In this document: positions 41,802 to 52,851 of the stretch, one piece after another
Numbering within the stretch: position 1 is the stretch's first letter
Layout: every line of letters starts with the position of its first letter
Translations under genes and position numbers: made by a program
Origin: Amphirosellinia nigrospora
Taxonomy: Eukaryota; Ascomycota; Sordariomycetes; Xylariales; Xylariaceae
Direction of reading: 5' to 3'
NCBI GenBank assembly: GCA_004123355.1
Contig: SCHM01000002.1
Location: forward strand, 4,747,569 to 4,811,568
Length of the DNA stretch: 64,000 bases
Notes under the pieces: generated by a model
Told to the model about the DNA's origin: nothing
Database searches by the model: none
The model's input: the letters and a program-made list of their open reading frames with translations, nothing else

Positions 41802-41808
41802 TATATAA
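41802..41808 (+). promoter_or_regulatory. TATA box of the gene at 42015
   Basis: TATATAA about 210 bp before the ATG. A pyrimidine-rich tract (CTTCTACTTCTTTTCGTGCCTC) of the sort found at fungal transcription starts follows at once, then a CA-rich leader. Confidence 0.5.
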
Positions 41809-42014
41809 TGAGGTGCTTCTACTTCTTTTCGTGCCTCTCCTTCCTTTTCCTTTTCACCCACACGCGAATACCCACAATCAGATCACTACCGACAAATCAC
41901 TACAGACATATCACCAGAGACCTATTATCAATCGCCAGTCAATTCAATCACTATCATCATTTACATTCACTCTCATCAGTTTCTACTCACTCACTCCAGT
42001 CATATTCACTCACA

Positions 42015-42812
42015 ATGTCTCTCCATCGTGTATTCGCCAACATGAGCATCGGCTCCCGCCAATCACCCGCTCACGAACAACTCAACAGCAGCCAGGAATG
42101 TCTCCTGCCCCCTGCTACCCAACGAGTCAGCTCAGCGGACTCGCACTTATCAAGCTACGACAACATACACTCATTGCCTGAATGCCGGGCTATCATCTCC
42201 AAGTCGCTAGCCCGAGCCACCAGTTTCACACGTCAAGTGGCTGGCATATTCACACCGCGCCGCACCAAGAAGCCGGCACCAGTCACCCCAGAGCACCAAG
42301 CCGTGCTAAACCAGATCACACGCATCGAGGCTGAGCTCAGTCTCGGCCGAGAACTCCAGGCTGCCACCAAATACCGACAACAGCTTGAAGACGCCTGGGA
42401 CACGCAATCACGCACGCCCTCGGAACGTGATGATGATCTCTACGACCTGCTACAAGCCGCCAAACACACAGAAGACATCTATGACCGCCTCATCGATCTC
42501 CTGAAGATCTACACCAAGCCGCAAATGTGCCTCCCCGGGACAAGGGGAGCCGAACTTATTCGCCAAAAGCTTGAGCACTTACACAAGCTCGAATCACTAC
42601 ACTGCGACATGGCTCATTGCGTTTCCATGAAGGAACGCTTACAGTGGGCCATGGTCTGCCCCAAGTACTCGGGCATGAGCGCGACGCGCGCTATCAAAAG
42701 AATGGGGGAACTCACGAGGTGGAGCTATGAAGTCGCCAATGAGATGATGGATACCAGGAGCAAAATATCACGGGTGGAAGATCTCATCGAACAGTTGGGC
42801 AAGAAGAATTAA
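42015..42812 (+). CDS. Hypothetical helical protein
   Basis: A 265-residue intronless protein. The frame is open further upstream to 41778, but that part is a typical CA-rich untranslated leader; the ATG at 42015 sits in CACAATGTC, a good fungal start context, after TATA box and leader. I recognise no domain. The first 75 residues are Ser/Gln/Pro-rich and look disordered. A basic stretch (about 74-83, PRRTKKP) could be a nuclear signal. From about residue 88 the sequence is rich in Glu, Leu, Lys and Arg with heptad-like spacing (IEAELSLGRELQAATKYRQQ), suggesting long helices or a coiled coil to the C terminus. No signal peptide or membrane segment. Codon use resembles the neighbouring genes, so it is probably real, but any link with the metabolite genes is only positional. 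Confidence 0.65.
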   Translation: MSLHRVFANMSIGSRQSPAHEQLNSSQECLLPPATQRVSSADSHLSSYDNIHSLPECRAIISKSLARATSFTRQVAGIFTPRRTKKPAPVTPEHQAVLNQITRIEAELSLGRELQAATKYRQQLEDAWDTQSRTPSERDDDLYDLLQAAKHTEDIYDRLIDLLKIYTKPQMCLPGTRGAELIRQKLEHLHKLESLHCDMAHCVSMKERLQWAMVCPKYSGMSATRAIKRMGELTRWSYEVANEMMDTRSKISRVEDLIEQLGKKN

Positions 42813-43659
42813 GCCAGCGAGGCTTGGATTTGCGGTGGAAGGAGTTGGGATTTTACGATACCATTTGAATATCTCTATGTTGTTTATAATGTTCAATGTT
42901 CAATATCTTTTATTCTGTTCAAACTTGGCATCACAATAATAAAATCATACCCTCCTCTAATCGTGTATACTATTGGTGATCCAGTGAATGCTAACATATC
43001 ATGGTGACTCGCCATTAGTGAGTCATAAATACGATATGCTTTTTTTCTGAACTCTAACTATACACCAGCTTTTTTCTGTTGTGCCTTTAGTCAACATCTG
43101 CGGCTCTAATCTTAATGCAAATGCTCGCAAAACCTAGGAGAGTGCTGATGTCCTATCCAGGACTATTCCAATGACACTCTCAACGTGAGAATTACTCCTT
43201 GACTCTAGAAGACTGCCATATACCTCGAAAACAGGTTATAGTAGATGAGTAATATGAGGGCCACCGAAAAACTTTATCCTCAAAAAACTGTACATTCTTC
43301 TGCATTATAGTCTAGTAGTATCTTACTAAGGATAAGTCGGTAGGGTTTTGTTAATTATCTGGAATGGTCCGTCATTTGCAAAACATTCATTTATCAAGTT
43401 ATTTAGTTTTACAGAGATGTTTTCGAGAATAAATCAGTTCGTGGCGCGTCATGGATTTAAAATTACACAACCTTTCCCACATAGAACCTTCCAGGCCATG
43501 CCAAGATGCCTTGATAGAATAGGGGTTCTATCAGACTTCTTCATTATCTGCATTATCGTAGTTTTCTTATACAATCGGTCTTAATTAAATATCAGATATG
43601 ATGGCTTGAGATGCTTCTATATCTGGCAGCCCTCTGGATATCATCAGCTTATAATCATG
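42813..43659. other. Intergenic between convergent genes
   Basis: 3' regions of the gene at 42015 and of the NRPS-like gene. AATAAAA at about 42,936-42,943 may serve as polyadenylation signal for the former. The 78-codon plus-strand frame at 43348-43584 has no family resemblance and no start context. Nothing else is seen. Confidence 0.5.
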
Positions 43660-46600
43660 CTATACCCCACTGCTTCGACCATGCGTCCATCCACTGCTGA
43701 TTAACCGGCCCCATCCGCGCAGCGTCTCGCTAGCCTGGGCGGCCTTCCACGTCATCATCCGCCTAGGGGCACTAGCCTTACCAGCTGCGCGATAAAATTC
43801 CACAAGTTTAACGGCGGGGTTCTTGTCGACGTCATCGAACGGCTCATCACAGCCTTCAAGCTTATCTAGCCATTCGTCGAAGGAGGCGGGTTTGAGTCGA
43901 AGGCTATCGATCGTCCATGGGACAATATTACTCCACGATATAGCATGCGGGTTGGCGATGTGGTATACTGGCAATAGGGCCTTTGACGATGTTCCCAGCG
44001 TCGAGGTAGCCGATTCCAAGATCTCAGTTAGGACACGTGCGACCTTATCTACGGGCAACCAATCAATGTTATCCCGTGAAGGAAACGACGTAGGGAAGCA
44101 TCCGAGGTGCACGGACGAATTAATAAGCTAGAAAGATCAGCATATTTCATGTTAGGAAACCCAAGACTGTATCCATGTTACTTACCGCTGGGATGTACTC
44201 ATGCCTATTCCACATGCCCTCCTTCCTCTCTACGGGACCTGCCACAACACCTACCCGACAAACCGCAGCCCTCAGTCCCGAGGTGGCAGCGGCTTCCCGA
44301 AGTAGGCACTCTGAGACGAGCTTGGCTTGTCCATATCCCATAGACGCGCTACCCAGATCAGACACAGCGTCTTCGGGTACGGGGCCAGGCCCACTCCAGG
44401 CGCCAACGGCCGAAACGCTCGACACGAAGAGCAACACAGCATGTCTAGCTGATCCCAAACATAGATCAACAAGGTTGCGCACACACGCACGAACGGGTCA
44501 AACGAAGCGACGCGCCAGTGGAAGTTGACGGGCCATTGATTATGCACGACGTGCGTCACGTTATCGACGAGCGCTTGGTACTCCGGTGGCGAAAGCCCCA
44601 GGAACGGCGCCGCCAAGTCAGCTTGAAGGAACGAGACGCGCTGCGTCTGCCAGGGGCAAGTTAAGCCGCGCTCCTTGGATACGATTCCCTGTCGGCTTTC
44701 GCCATCCTCGGTGCGGTTGAGACATATGATGCGTGCGACGTGAGGGGTATGATAAAGAGTGTCGAGAATATAAGAGCCCAGTGACCCTGTACTGCAGTCA
44801 GTAACACAGTCATAGGCTCAGTATGCTCGCTCGGTCGCGGGAGATCTGCCACGCACGACGAGAGCAGTTCGCGCATATCGTCGATGTCGGTAGTCGACAC
44901 CTCGGTAGGCGCGGTATCCGCGTCGCTTTCCGAGCCGCTTGACGAGTCCCGTCTCCTATGCTCCAAGAATTCTGCTAGGGCATCGAGGGTGTGATGTCTG
45001 TAGATATCTGTCGTAGAGACGCCGGCGATCTCGCGCGCCATCTTCATGACCTGGAGAGAATCAATCCCAGCTCTGAAGAAGTCGTCCCCGGGGTCGAGTT
45101 CCGCACCGCCAACCCCGACAACAGTTCGCCGCAGCCAAGCGACTGTCTCATCGTGGCCTGCAGGCACTATACCGTGTGGGGCTACGGAGGAATCACCCTC
45201 CTCAATCTCACGATACGCAGTCGTGATAGCGTCTTCATAGGCCTGATACGTGCGTCGTCGCTGAATCTTCCCTTGGCCCAGGTACTCAATCGGGCGGTCG
45301 GGCTTAGTAAACACGACATGCTGGGTATCAAGTCGTGCATGACCAGGTGCAAGTTTATTGGCTTCCTCAATAAACGGCTTCAACTTCATTAATATCTCTC
45401 TACTGAGTCTCTCCCACCCTCCGTCAGCTCCACGAGAACCAAGGGGTGGAATCGCCCCTGTCCGACCACCATCGCACCCCGCACAAGCGATGAGCTGGAG
45501 ATCGCGGCCTCCATGAGTGCAGGCGTGATCTTTTCGCCATTACTCAGAACGATGACGTCATCCTTGCGACCGCGGTAACGCCATAGGAACGGCTTGGTAG
45601 GGTGGCGATCATACAGATCGTTCATAGACCACTCACGAAGCTCAGGGAAGGCGTAGAACACGCCCTGATAAGGCTCAAGGCTGGGCCCGCCACGGATGAT
45701 GAACAGTTCGTGTAGTCCGGATCCAGAGTCATCGGGCCGAAGCTCGATGCCTGAGTGCGTAGGGTGCCAGTAGAAGTACTCCCAGTCTTCCGGCGCAGGG
45801 GCCAGGCGCGGGAGATTGGCGGTCTCTGTCGCGCCAAGGTTGCCGATAACGCGCGTGTAGATGGATATAAGATCCCCTGCTTTGTGAGACAGTGGTGCTG
45901 TGGTGAAACTATGTCAGTTATGTTTTGGCACAAGCGTGAGAAGATTGGGGATTAACTCACCCCCACTAGCAACCACGTAATGCATCTTCTTCAGGCCCTC
46001 AAGCCATTCCTCCCTGCTACTCAACTCCTCATATAGAGATGGCGCGCCCATCGTCGCATTGACACCTGCGAATTGATGCATGTCGGCGACATACGCAGCG
46101 TTGGGAGGGACGTGGGGATCCCCATACACAAAGGTCACACCGAGACACAGCGCCCATGTGATGGCCGCGTTGATCCCGCTCGTGTGGAACAATGGCATGG
46201 AGGTATAGGCGCGAGTAGCCTGCTGGTACACCTCCGTCGTCGGACATATCCATTGACGGGGGCACCAAGCGCCAGGCCTCGTACGTAGTCAACATACCAT
46301 TCTTCCAGACGATGGGCTTTGGAAGTCCAGTTGAGCCGGTGGTATGTAAGACTAGGCACGGATCGTGTCGCGCATCTTCAAAACTTTTACTGTAGGGGTA
46401 GACGTTCACCCGGGAGAGGTCTAGTAGCTCGTTCAGGCTTGGCACTGTCAGTGTGCGCATCGGTCTCCTGTCTAAGATAGGTTTAACATCGGTGTGGCAG
46501 TCACTTGCCGACAGGAAGATGCCGCAGTTAGACTTTTCGAGGACATTGAGGTGCCCATCTAAATTATTCCGTGGCGAAGTGAAGAGCATCTGGACACGAT

Positions 46601-47025
46601 ATTAGGGGCGGCGTTATTAGTGATAAAATGAAATAGAGTCCATACCTTGTAGCCAACCTTATGGCGGCCAACATGAATAGGAGGTAGCGGATATCGTCTA
46701 ATAAATATTAGTTTAAGTCGAAGTTAAGATATTCTATCGTGGGCGTACTAGAGCCGATGTATGCCACAGTCTCAAACTGTGATGGCTGGCCGATGCTCTC
46801 TACCATCCACCAGGCCGCTCTATTGATGGCATTTGCGAAGCATCTTGCTGAGACGTCTGTGAATCCACCACGCAGATCTTCTGTCTTGGGAAATGAGAAA
46901 AGGGGGTGCTCTGGGACGGTTTCGGCGAGTTCATCTGGTATAAGATGAATCAGGCGCCGCGGCGAGGCACGTGCTACTCGAAAAATGGAGTGGACATCAT
47001 TCCGAGATGAATGAAGCTCAGACAT
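43660..47025 (-). CDS. NRPS-like adenylate-forming reductase (A-T-R)
   Basis: Model (minus strand): exons 47025-46749, 46697-46646, 46589-45961, 45897-44186 and 44127-43660, about 1046 residues. Introns are 51-63 bp. Enzymes of this type activate a carboxylic acid as AMP ester, load it on a phosphopantetheine arm and reduce it with NAD(P)H to an aldehyde. Adenylation domain: P-loop HTTGSTGLPKP (about 192), GATE (about 343), YRGRKDDVIVLSNGEK (about 428). Thiolation domain: DDFFRAGIDSLQV, the Ser carrying the arm at about 600. Reductase domain from about 683: TGSLGSYILDTLY nucleotide loop, SSVSA, and YGQAK for the catalytic Y-x-x-x-K. There is no condensation domain. Five single-base frame shifts (about 46654, 46238, 45413, 44794, 44483) interrupt the frame although the protein is well conserved on both sides of each. 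Sequence error is more likely than a pseudogene. Substrate unknown. Confidence 0.85.
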
Positions 47026-47734
47026 GATGAACACTTAGTGAAGATAATATTTATGTGTGAGGGTTGAAGTTGTTAATTGAGTTGCAGCATGTAAGTGATA
47101 TGATAATGTTGATAGACATTGTGAAGCGACGGAGCCGGCCTAGAAATGGAATGCCATGTTCAAATTCTTTATCTTACTCTATACTCTATACTCACTATAC
47201 TCATCCAATTTGTCTCTATAGAATCGTCGCGAGATGTAATAATCGAAGTTGGGGGTATGATGAAGCTGATCTTTCATGTCCTATCGATGACATCAATAGA
47301 GGATCAACGACGAGCTATCCCATGTCCCCAGTCGGTAAGCATAGCATAAAGATAAGCAAGATCGTTGAAGAAGGCGATTTCTCGAATCATCTTCTCGCTC
47401 AAACGGACATAAATCTATACTCTCGGCGTCGTCCGGGATCAACGCCAGATGTTAGCCCCTAGTTCTACAGTAGAGGGGCCCTCTCGGCGCGCGAACCACC
47501 AATGACATAAAGAGGGTCCGGGCCGATCCGCACGGATGCTATAGTACTATACATGCAATCTGCCGGTGAGGGGTGTGGGAGTAGTAAGACGATAAAGTTC
47601 TTTCTCCGGCACCAGACGTGGGTCACGGGGTAGGTGGCTAGTTGATTCCTATAACCGCGGTACTTATAAGTATAGCCGGTTGGATTAAGCTACGTCAGCA
47701 TCAAGAATACCTCCTCACTTAACCAAACGCCATC
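47026..47734. promoter_or_regulatory. Divergent promoter region, NRPS-like / GFA genes
   Basis: The 709 bp between the starts of two oppositely directed genes. A TATA-like TATAAG lies at 47665-47670, 65 bp before the GFA ATG. Several CGG/CCG words (47.46-47.63 kb, for example GGGCCGATCCGCACGG) could bind Zn2Cys6 regulators; this is inference only. Overlapping short frames here are not convincing genes. The shared region would allow co-regulation of the pair. Confidence 0.45.
47665..47670 (+). promoter_or_regulatory. TATA-like box of the GFA gene
   Basis: TATAAG 65 bp upstream of the ATG, within the divergent promoter. Confidence 0.4.
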
Positions 47735-48285
47735 ATGAAATCACCACAAGGAGACCCGAAAGACCACCCTATCACTGAATTTGAGCATGGCCTCACAGGG
47801 ACTTGCCTCTGTGGCTCCATTCGCGTCACCATACATGAGCAGAGCTCTTCACTAGGCCGCGCGGTCATCTCTGCCACTGTTCCAACTGTCGCAAGGTAGC
47901 CGGAAGCTTTGTGGCGACTAATTTCATTATCGAGGAAGAGAAAGTAGACATACAGGATAGTCAAGGAACACTGAAAACCTACGACGACTACGACACTTTG
48001 TCTGGGAATCCTGTCTTCCGCTCCTTTTGCAGCGTGGATGGAAAGTGAGTTCATTTCGCGTCAATTCAGTCATGGCGAGCTACTAACCGTAAACGCGACG
48101 CCCAGTCCAATTAAGTCCGTGACACCCCTGTCCCTGGAAAGGTGATTCTGAAGATGGGCATCTTCCCGCGCATCCCAGAACCAGAAATGGAAGGCTTTGC
48201 GATGCATAGGCATCCCTGGGAAGCTGATCTGGAGGGCACTGTCAAGTATAAGTTTGCACGAGGTGGGGAAAAATTGGGAGAGTAG
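47735..48285 (+). CDS. GFA-family (DUF636/CENP-V) zinc protein
   Basis: Model: exons 47735-48044 and 48106-48285, 163 residues; intron of 61 bp with GTGAGT donor, TACTAAC branch site and CCCAG acceptor. The fold is that of glutathione-dependent formaldehyde-activating enzyme relatives, which bind structural and catalytic zinc through Cys. Visible ligands: C-L-C in GTCLCGSIRV (about 24-26), then CHCSNCRKVAGSF, and later FCSVDGNP. The C-terminal half ends with HPWEADLEGTVKYKFARGG. Two one-base losses (about 47857 and, in a CCC run, 48133) break the frame; on either side the match is normal. Family members occur in several fungal metabolite clusters, but a specific reaction cannot be named. It starts 709 bp from the NRPS-like gene, divergently. 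Confidence 0.75.
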
Positions 48286-49015
48286 GTAGCTATGGTCATC
48301 CTAAAGCGGTTCGTCACAGCGTACAGATGTAGATATGTGGATGCAAGGTGGGATAATTCTATGCGGGGAATACATAAGCGATATTTGCTAAGTACCTAAT
48401 AAGTTTGGGAAGCACAAAATCTATTTCCTTCACTCCACGTTTCAGGAAGCGGTCTTGTACATCTTGTAGTAAACATCGGTGGTACAGTATGCTATTTGCA
48501 GGCTAGTTGAGCTGGGCCAAGCATGAAAACTCTGTGGGGAACGATAAAAATTGAGGGGAACAGTTCCTACGATATGCTCTTCGTTTTAGCTGTGGCAGTC
48601 GTTTAGACACATTACAACTCCCAAGTCGTATAGAGTTCCTGTATTAGTTCCATTAAACGTTTTATGTCTCTTTGCCGAGCAAATAGGATGTCAGGCCGCC
48701 CCTTAGGGATTACAGCAATGATGCAGTGGCTTACAGGGAAGATCACGGATCAGCACTTTAGATAACCTCTGCAGCGGATCGCCACAGGGCACGTACTTCC
48801 TACCAACACACTGCTGCCTTTTTGTGGTCAATATCGACAAATATCATTTGCCGTTAACATTAATCAAAAGTACCCAGTAATTATTGCCGTCTTACTACGT
48901 ATCACAACTCTACTAGCCCAATTCTCTGTTCTTTCGTGTTTTTTTTTCTTTCTCACCCCGCAATCTTATACCATACCCACAAAGCTCTATAGAATCGCCA
49001 AGACACTGACTCAAA
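48286..49015. other. Intergenic, MFS promoter
   Basis: No gene. A pyrimidine-rich tract (TTTCGTGTTTTTTTTTCTTT, about 48932-48951) and an A/C-rich leader precede the MFS start, as is usual for transcription starts in filamentous fungi. Confidence 0.5.
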
Positions 49016-50443
49016 ATGAACATATCGCAGCAGAATACCACGGCCGAAGCGCCAGGCGCGTCACCAGTAGACAGTCCTCGGCAAAATAGCGCAACAGAGT
49101 CTCTTAGGGAGAAATCGACCAAACAACAAGGATGGTGGCAACGAATTTGGCATGTCCATTTGGAAGCTGAAGACCAACCACCACCCGGGCCACCACCGGA
49201 CGGCGGTATCGTGGCCTGGACACAAGTTGCCATGGGACATCTCGTTATCTTCAATACATGGGGATTCGTGAATTCCTTTGGTGTCTTCCAATCGTACTAC
49301 ACGGGAGCCCTCCATCAGTCGCGGTCCAATATATCATGGATAGGGTCCGTCCAAATCTTTCTGCTGTTCGCCGTCGGCGCATTCTCCGGGCGGGCTCTTG
49401 ATGCAGGACGGTTTCGCCTGGTCACATTCGCCGGCTATGTTATTCACATCCTGGGCATCTTCCTGACGTCTATTTCCACGCAGTATTGGCATGTACTACT
49501 TACCAAGGCTTTCTGGTCGGTATTGGCAACGGCTTGTTATTCTGCCCTACCATCTCGCTTGTAGGCACGTATTTCAGTTCCTGGAAGTCGCTCGCAATGG
49601 GAGTCGCGGCAGCAGGTTCGGCGACAGGGAGCCTCATATACCCAGTCGTTGTTCAAAAGCTGCTTCCGGTTGTTGGCTTTGGCTGGACGGCCCGCATCCT
49701 CGGCTTCATCACGCTCTTCACTAGCAGTTTAGCGTTCGCGCTACTGAGAACGCGACTCCCACCCCGTCCTTCGGGCCCTATGGTCGATTGGGCCGCATTC
49801 AAAGAGCCGGCCTATGTTTTATACTGCGTAGGAATATTTCTCATCTTTCTCGGTCTCTATTTCGCGTTCTACTACGTAAGTTGAGCTTCTCAATTACTAT
49901 AATACCTTAACAAGAGTTGCTAATTGACACTAGATTGGGGCTTATGCTCGGGATATTATTGGCCTAAACTATTCCGAATCTATAAATCTCATTCTTATTA
50001 TTAACGGCGTTGGCTATGTTGGGCGCATTCTACCCGCTATAATTGCGGATAAGTATACCGGTGCATTAAACGCCATCATACCCTCCGCTTTCGGCTCAGG
50101 CGTCCTCCTATTTGGGATTGGTGTTCGCGACCAAGGAGGCCAAATTGCGTTCGCAGTTTTTTACGGGCTGTTCGCATCAGGCGTGCAGAGCATGTTTGCC
50201 ATTGCTCTATCAAGCCTCACGAAGGACCTCGGAAAGATTGGCACGCGCAATGGCATGTGTTTTACGATTGTGTCTATATCTACTCTGATTGGGCCACCCA
50301 TAGCCGGTGTCCTGATAGGGCAAGACGGTGGAAATTATCTACTTGCGCAAGCTTACGGGGGAAGCGCTGTGATTGCAGGCAGCTTAGTACTGGTGGCAGC
50401 TCGACTCTGTTTGACGGGGCCGCATCTTGTGGCGCGAGCGTAA
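49016..50443 (+). CDS. MFS transporter, monocarboxylate-porter type
   Basis: Model: exons 49016-49875 and 49934-50443, about 456 residues; 58 bp intron with GTAAGT donor and TAG acceptor, in phase 0. The N terminus (1-60) is hydrophilic and Gln/Ser-rich, followed by PPPDGGIVAWTQV, the PDGG(W/I)GW-type motif that opens the first membrane helix in the MCT family. About twelve hydrophobic segments follow, with NSFGVFQSYY after helix 1, SISWIGS-like SNISWIGSVQ before helix 2, and GRILPAIIADK in the loop after helix 7 or 8. Such proteins sit in the plasma or vacuolar membrane and move small acids or metabolites with protons. One base is missing near 49503 (CC run) between VLLT and QGFLVGIG. It lies between the GFA and O-methyltransferase genes on the same strand; export of the cluster product is a reasonable inference. 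Confidence 0.85.
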
Positions 50444-51474
50444 ATAGTTATCTAGGTCAATACGTCGGATGTGGTGTCGAATTAACTAGAACTATTTCTT
50501 CATTGACACAGAAACTTAAGTAAACATATGAGAGACAATTTAGTTGGGCCCACTGTACCGTTGGTAAGCCCATGATACGCCGTACCACTCCCGCACTGAG
50601 ACTCCCCCACGATAATTCCCGAAATGGATTTTGCCTACAGCCCAAATAGGCACGATCGGCGATATCCCGTCACAAATCAGGGTTTACAGGGTTGTGACGA
50701 TGCGCTGCAGAATTCGCTCTCCGAAGATAGAGCCGCATCCCAGTAAATTAAGCTACAACTCTCAACGGGCCAGATATCCGGAATTAGATCGTCACATTTA
50801 CAAGCATAATTGGTCTATCTAGCATAACTGGGCGAAGTGATCGGCTGGTGAAGTATAGACCCTTACGCCGAAGAAAACGCCATCGCCAACATCATCTGCC
50901 AACTTATATCGACATATGTGATGATAAGCTCACCTACAGAGTATCTAGTATAGCCCATGTTTGTGAGTATTATCTCGTTCTGCATGACTAAATAAAAAAC
51001 CGATAACTAGTAATATCTCACTAATTGAAATGCAATTGAGTAGAGAGGCACAACATTACGGACGCTAGGAGTTAACAAATGTAGGAGTTAACAGGTGTAG
51101 ATTACGTGATATCGAACCTAAAACGATATAGCAAGGATAGAGAGGTTTGCTATCTCGGATGGCTTTGAAGCCACGTTTTACGGCATTCAGAGTATGCTAA
51201 TTTGTGGGTAGGATCATGATACCCGTAAGACGGTGAAACCATTCAGCCGCCTGACCTTGCTCCAGTTACGATTACGACTGTGGCTTTTCCAACTCCATTC
51301 TATTATGGAACCGTCAAACTAAATTAGGAAATAAGGAAATGATTTCAGCATACTCGATATGCATATTCTACTCTTGACTTCTAGACTCGCACCTCTTTTA
51401 TCGCCGATTTCGCACATTACCTCCGACATCACGTCACTCGATGGGTTGTTGGAAACATGATCTCAATCTCTCCT

Positions 51475-51563
51475 GTCGTCGATGATCATTTCGACATAGA
51501 GCAGCGCGTAAGCAGAGATACCACGGCAGTTAATCTATGATCGTTCTTCTGATCATCGACGAC
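51475..51563. repeat. 14 bp perfect inverted repeat upstream of the OMT
   Basis: GTCGTCGATGATCA (51475-51488) and TGATCATCGACGAC (51550-51563) are exact inverted copies 61 bp apart, about 370-455 bp before the O-methyltransferase ATG. Each arm contains TGATCA. They may be paired regulator sites or a small foldback relic. Confidence 0.6.
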
Positions 51564-51788
51564 AATCGTTACTACAGACACCCTCAGCGATGATCTTCAA
51601 CTTCAAGAGAGTGACTGACGAATATGTTGCCTCCTAATAATGCCGAAAATGGTCTTCGCCGTGGTGATGGCGAAAGTCCGCATACCGAGAGTGTGTGAAG
51701 TGTCTGAATGGAGTCATCACATACGTGTTGCGGAGACTCAAGAATCATAGTATTGCTGAACCTCAGGAGGTTGACTCTGAGACCAGAT

Positions 51789-51795
51789 TATAAAG
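51789..51795 (+). promoter_or_regulatory. TATA box of the O-methyltransferase gene
   Basis: TATAAAG 137 bp before the ATG, followed by a CA-rich untranslated leader with repeated ATCAGCA words and then CAAAATG. Confidence 0.55.
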
Positions 51796-51931
51796 CTTCA
51801 CGAATTCCCTCGATAATCAAAACATACTCATCATCATCAACACAAACATCAGCAAGAGCATCAGCACAAGCATCAGCATAAGCACAAAACCTCAATTTTA
51901 TTGACTACTTCACACATCAAATACAATCAAA

Positions 51932-52851
51932 ATGTTGTCCAGTGTCCTATCCTTCACTGTACGTTTCCATAATGATTTCCACCGACAGGTTTTTATACTA
52001 ACCAGCCTTTTTAGCCTGAAATCTCAGCTCAGGTCTCCGACTATTGCACAAAGAAGTCCAATGATGTATCCCCAGCCTCTAATGAGCTATGGGATTGGAC
52101 CTGCAACAGATTCGAGGACGCAGATAAAATGTCTTCGCCCTTGCAGAATGCCACGATGAAGTTTCTAGCTGAGTTCATCGGCGCACGCAGAGGTACGCCA
52201 CCACTTTCTATAAAATACCAGAAATGACTCCGTCGCTAACGCTTTCTCACGATAGTCCTTGAGATCGGATGCTACACGGGATACAGTGCCCTGGCCTGGT
52301 ACGAGGCCACAGAGAAAAACAAGGCCGAGATAGTCACACTTGAGCTAGATCCCAAGATGATCGCCGCCAGCCGGGAAACATTCAACAGTACCATCTCAAT
52401 GACCGCGTGAGACTAGTCGAGGGGCCCGCCGGCGAGTCTCTGAAGAAGCTCACCGGTACCTTCGACCTCATCTTTGTTGACGCTAATAAAGAGGGCTACG
52501 AGGGCTACGTGAAATACATCCTCGACCACAAACTGCTGTCTCCATCGGGTCTAATCATGTGCGATAATGGTAAGTCGGCTCGTCGCTCCATTTCAGAGTG
52601 CCCGGAATCAGTCAGTGCTAACCGCTATAGTCTTTGCTCGAGGCATGACCATCTCGACGGACGCGAACCCGGAGCTGCCCTCCAAGGTCCGACCGTATTG
52701 GACTGAGAACGGAAAGGCGTTGCGCAAGTTCTGCGACTTCTGCAAGGATGACGAGCGCGTGGATGTTGTTCTGCTACCCCTCTTCGATGGCGTTACCTGG
52801 ATCAAGTGGCGCGACAATAAGAGTTCCTTCCTTCCCGTGAACGGGCAGTGA
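51932..52851 (+). CDS. SAM-dependent O-methyltransferase (catechol/caffeoyl-CoA type)
   Basis: Model: exons 51932-51958, 52015-52192, 52256-52569 and 52631-52851, 246 residues. All three introns (56, 63 and 61 bp) have good ends, with CTAAC branch sites at 10-20 bp from the acceptors. Class I methyltransferase of the family that methylates phenolic hydroxyls using SAM and a divalent metal. Motif I is VLEIGCYTGYSALAW (about 69-83). The metal-binding Asp is in LIFVDANKEGYEGYV, and CDNVFARGMTI carries the next metal ligands. The C terminus is WIKWRDNK..., near the usual family end. No signal peptide, so cytosolic. One base is missing at about 52386 between RETFN and YHLNDRV. The product of the NRPS-like enzyme, an aromatic aldehyde or acid, could be its substrate; this is inference. 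Confidence 0.88.

Larger units (their letters stand above)
50444..51931. other. Intergenic and O-methyltransferase promoter
   Basis: No gene recognised in 1.5 kb. It contains a 14 bp inverted repeat (51475-51563), a TATA box and, from about 51830, a leader of repeated CATCA/AGCA words. The frame at 50631-50822 has no support. Confidence 0.5.

Noticed and set aside
43348-43584. 78-codon plus-strand frame with a hydrophobic tail
   Set aside because: Poor start context and no homology recognised; it lies between convergent gene ends.
45622-45933. 103-codon minus-strand frame read directly from the TTTCACC junction
   Set aside because: Using the acceptor after CCACAG (45898) instead gives the conserved ASGG-APLS join and restores the adenylation domain, so this frame is out of phase.
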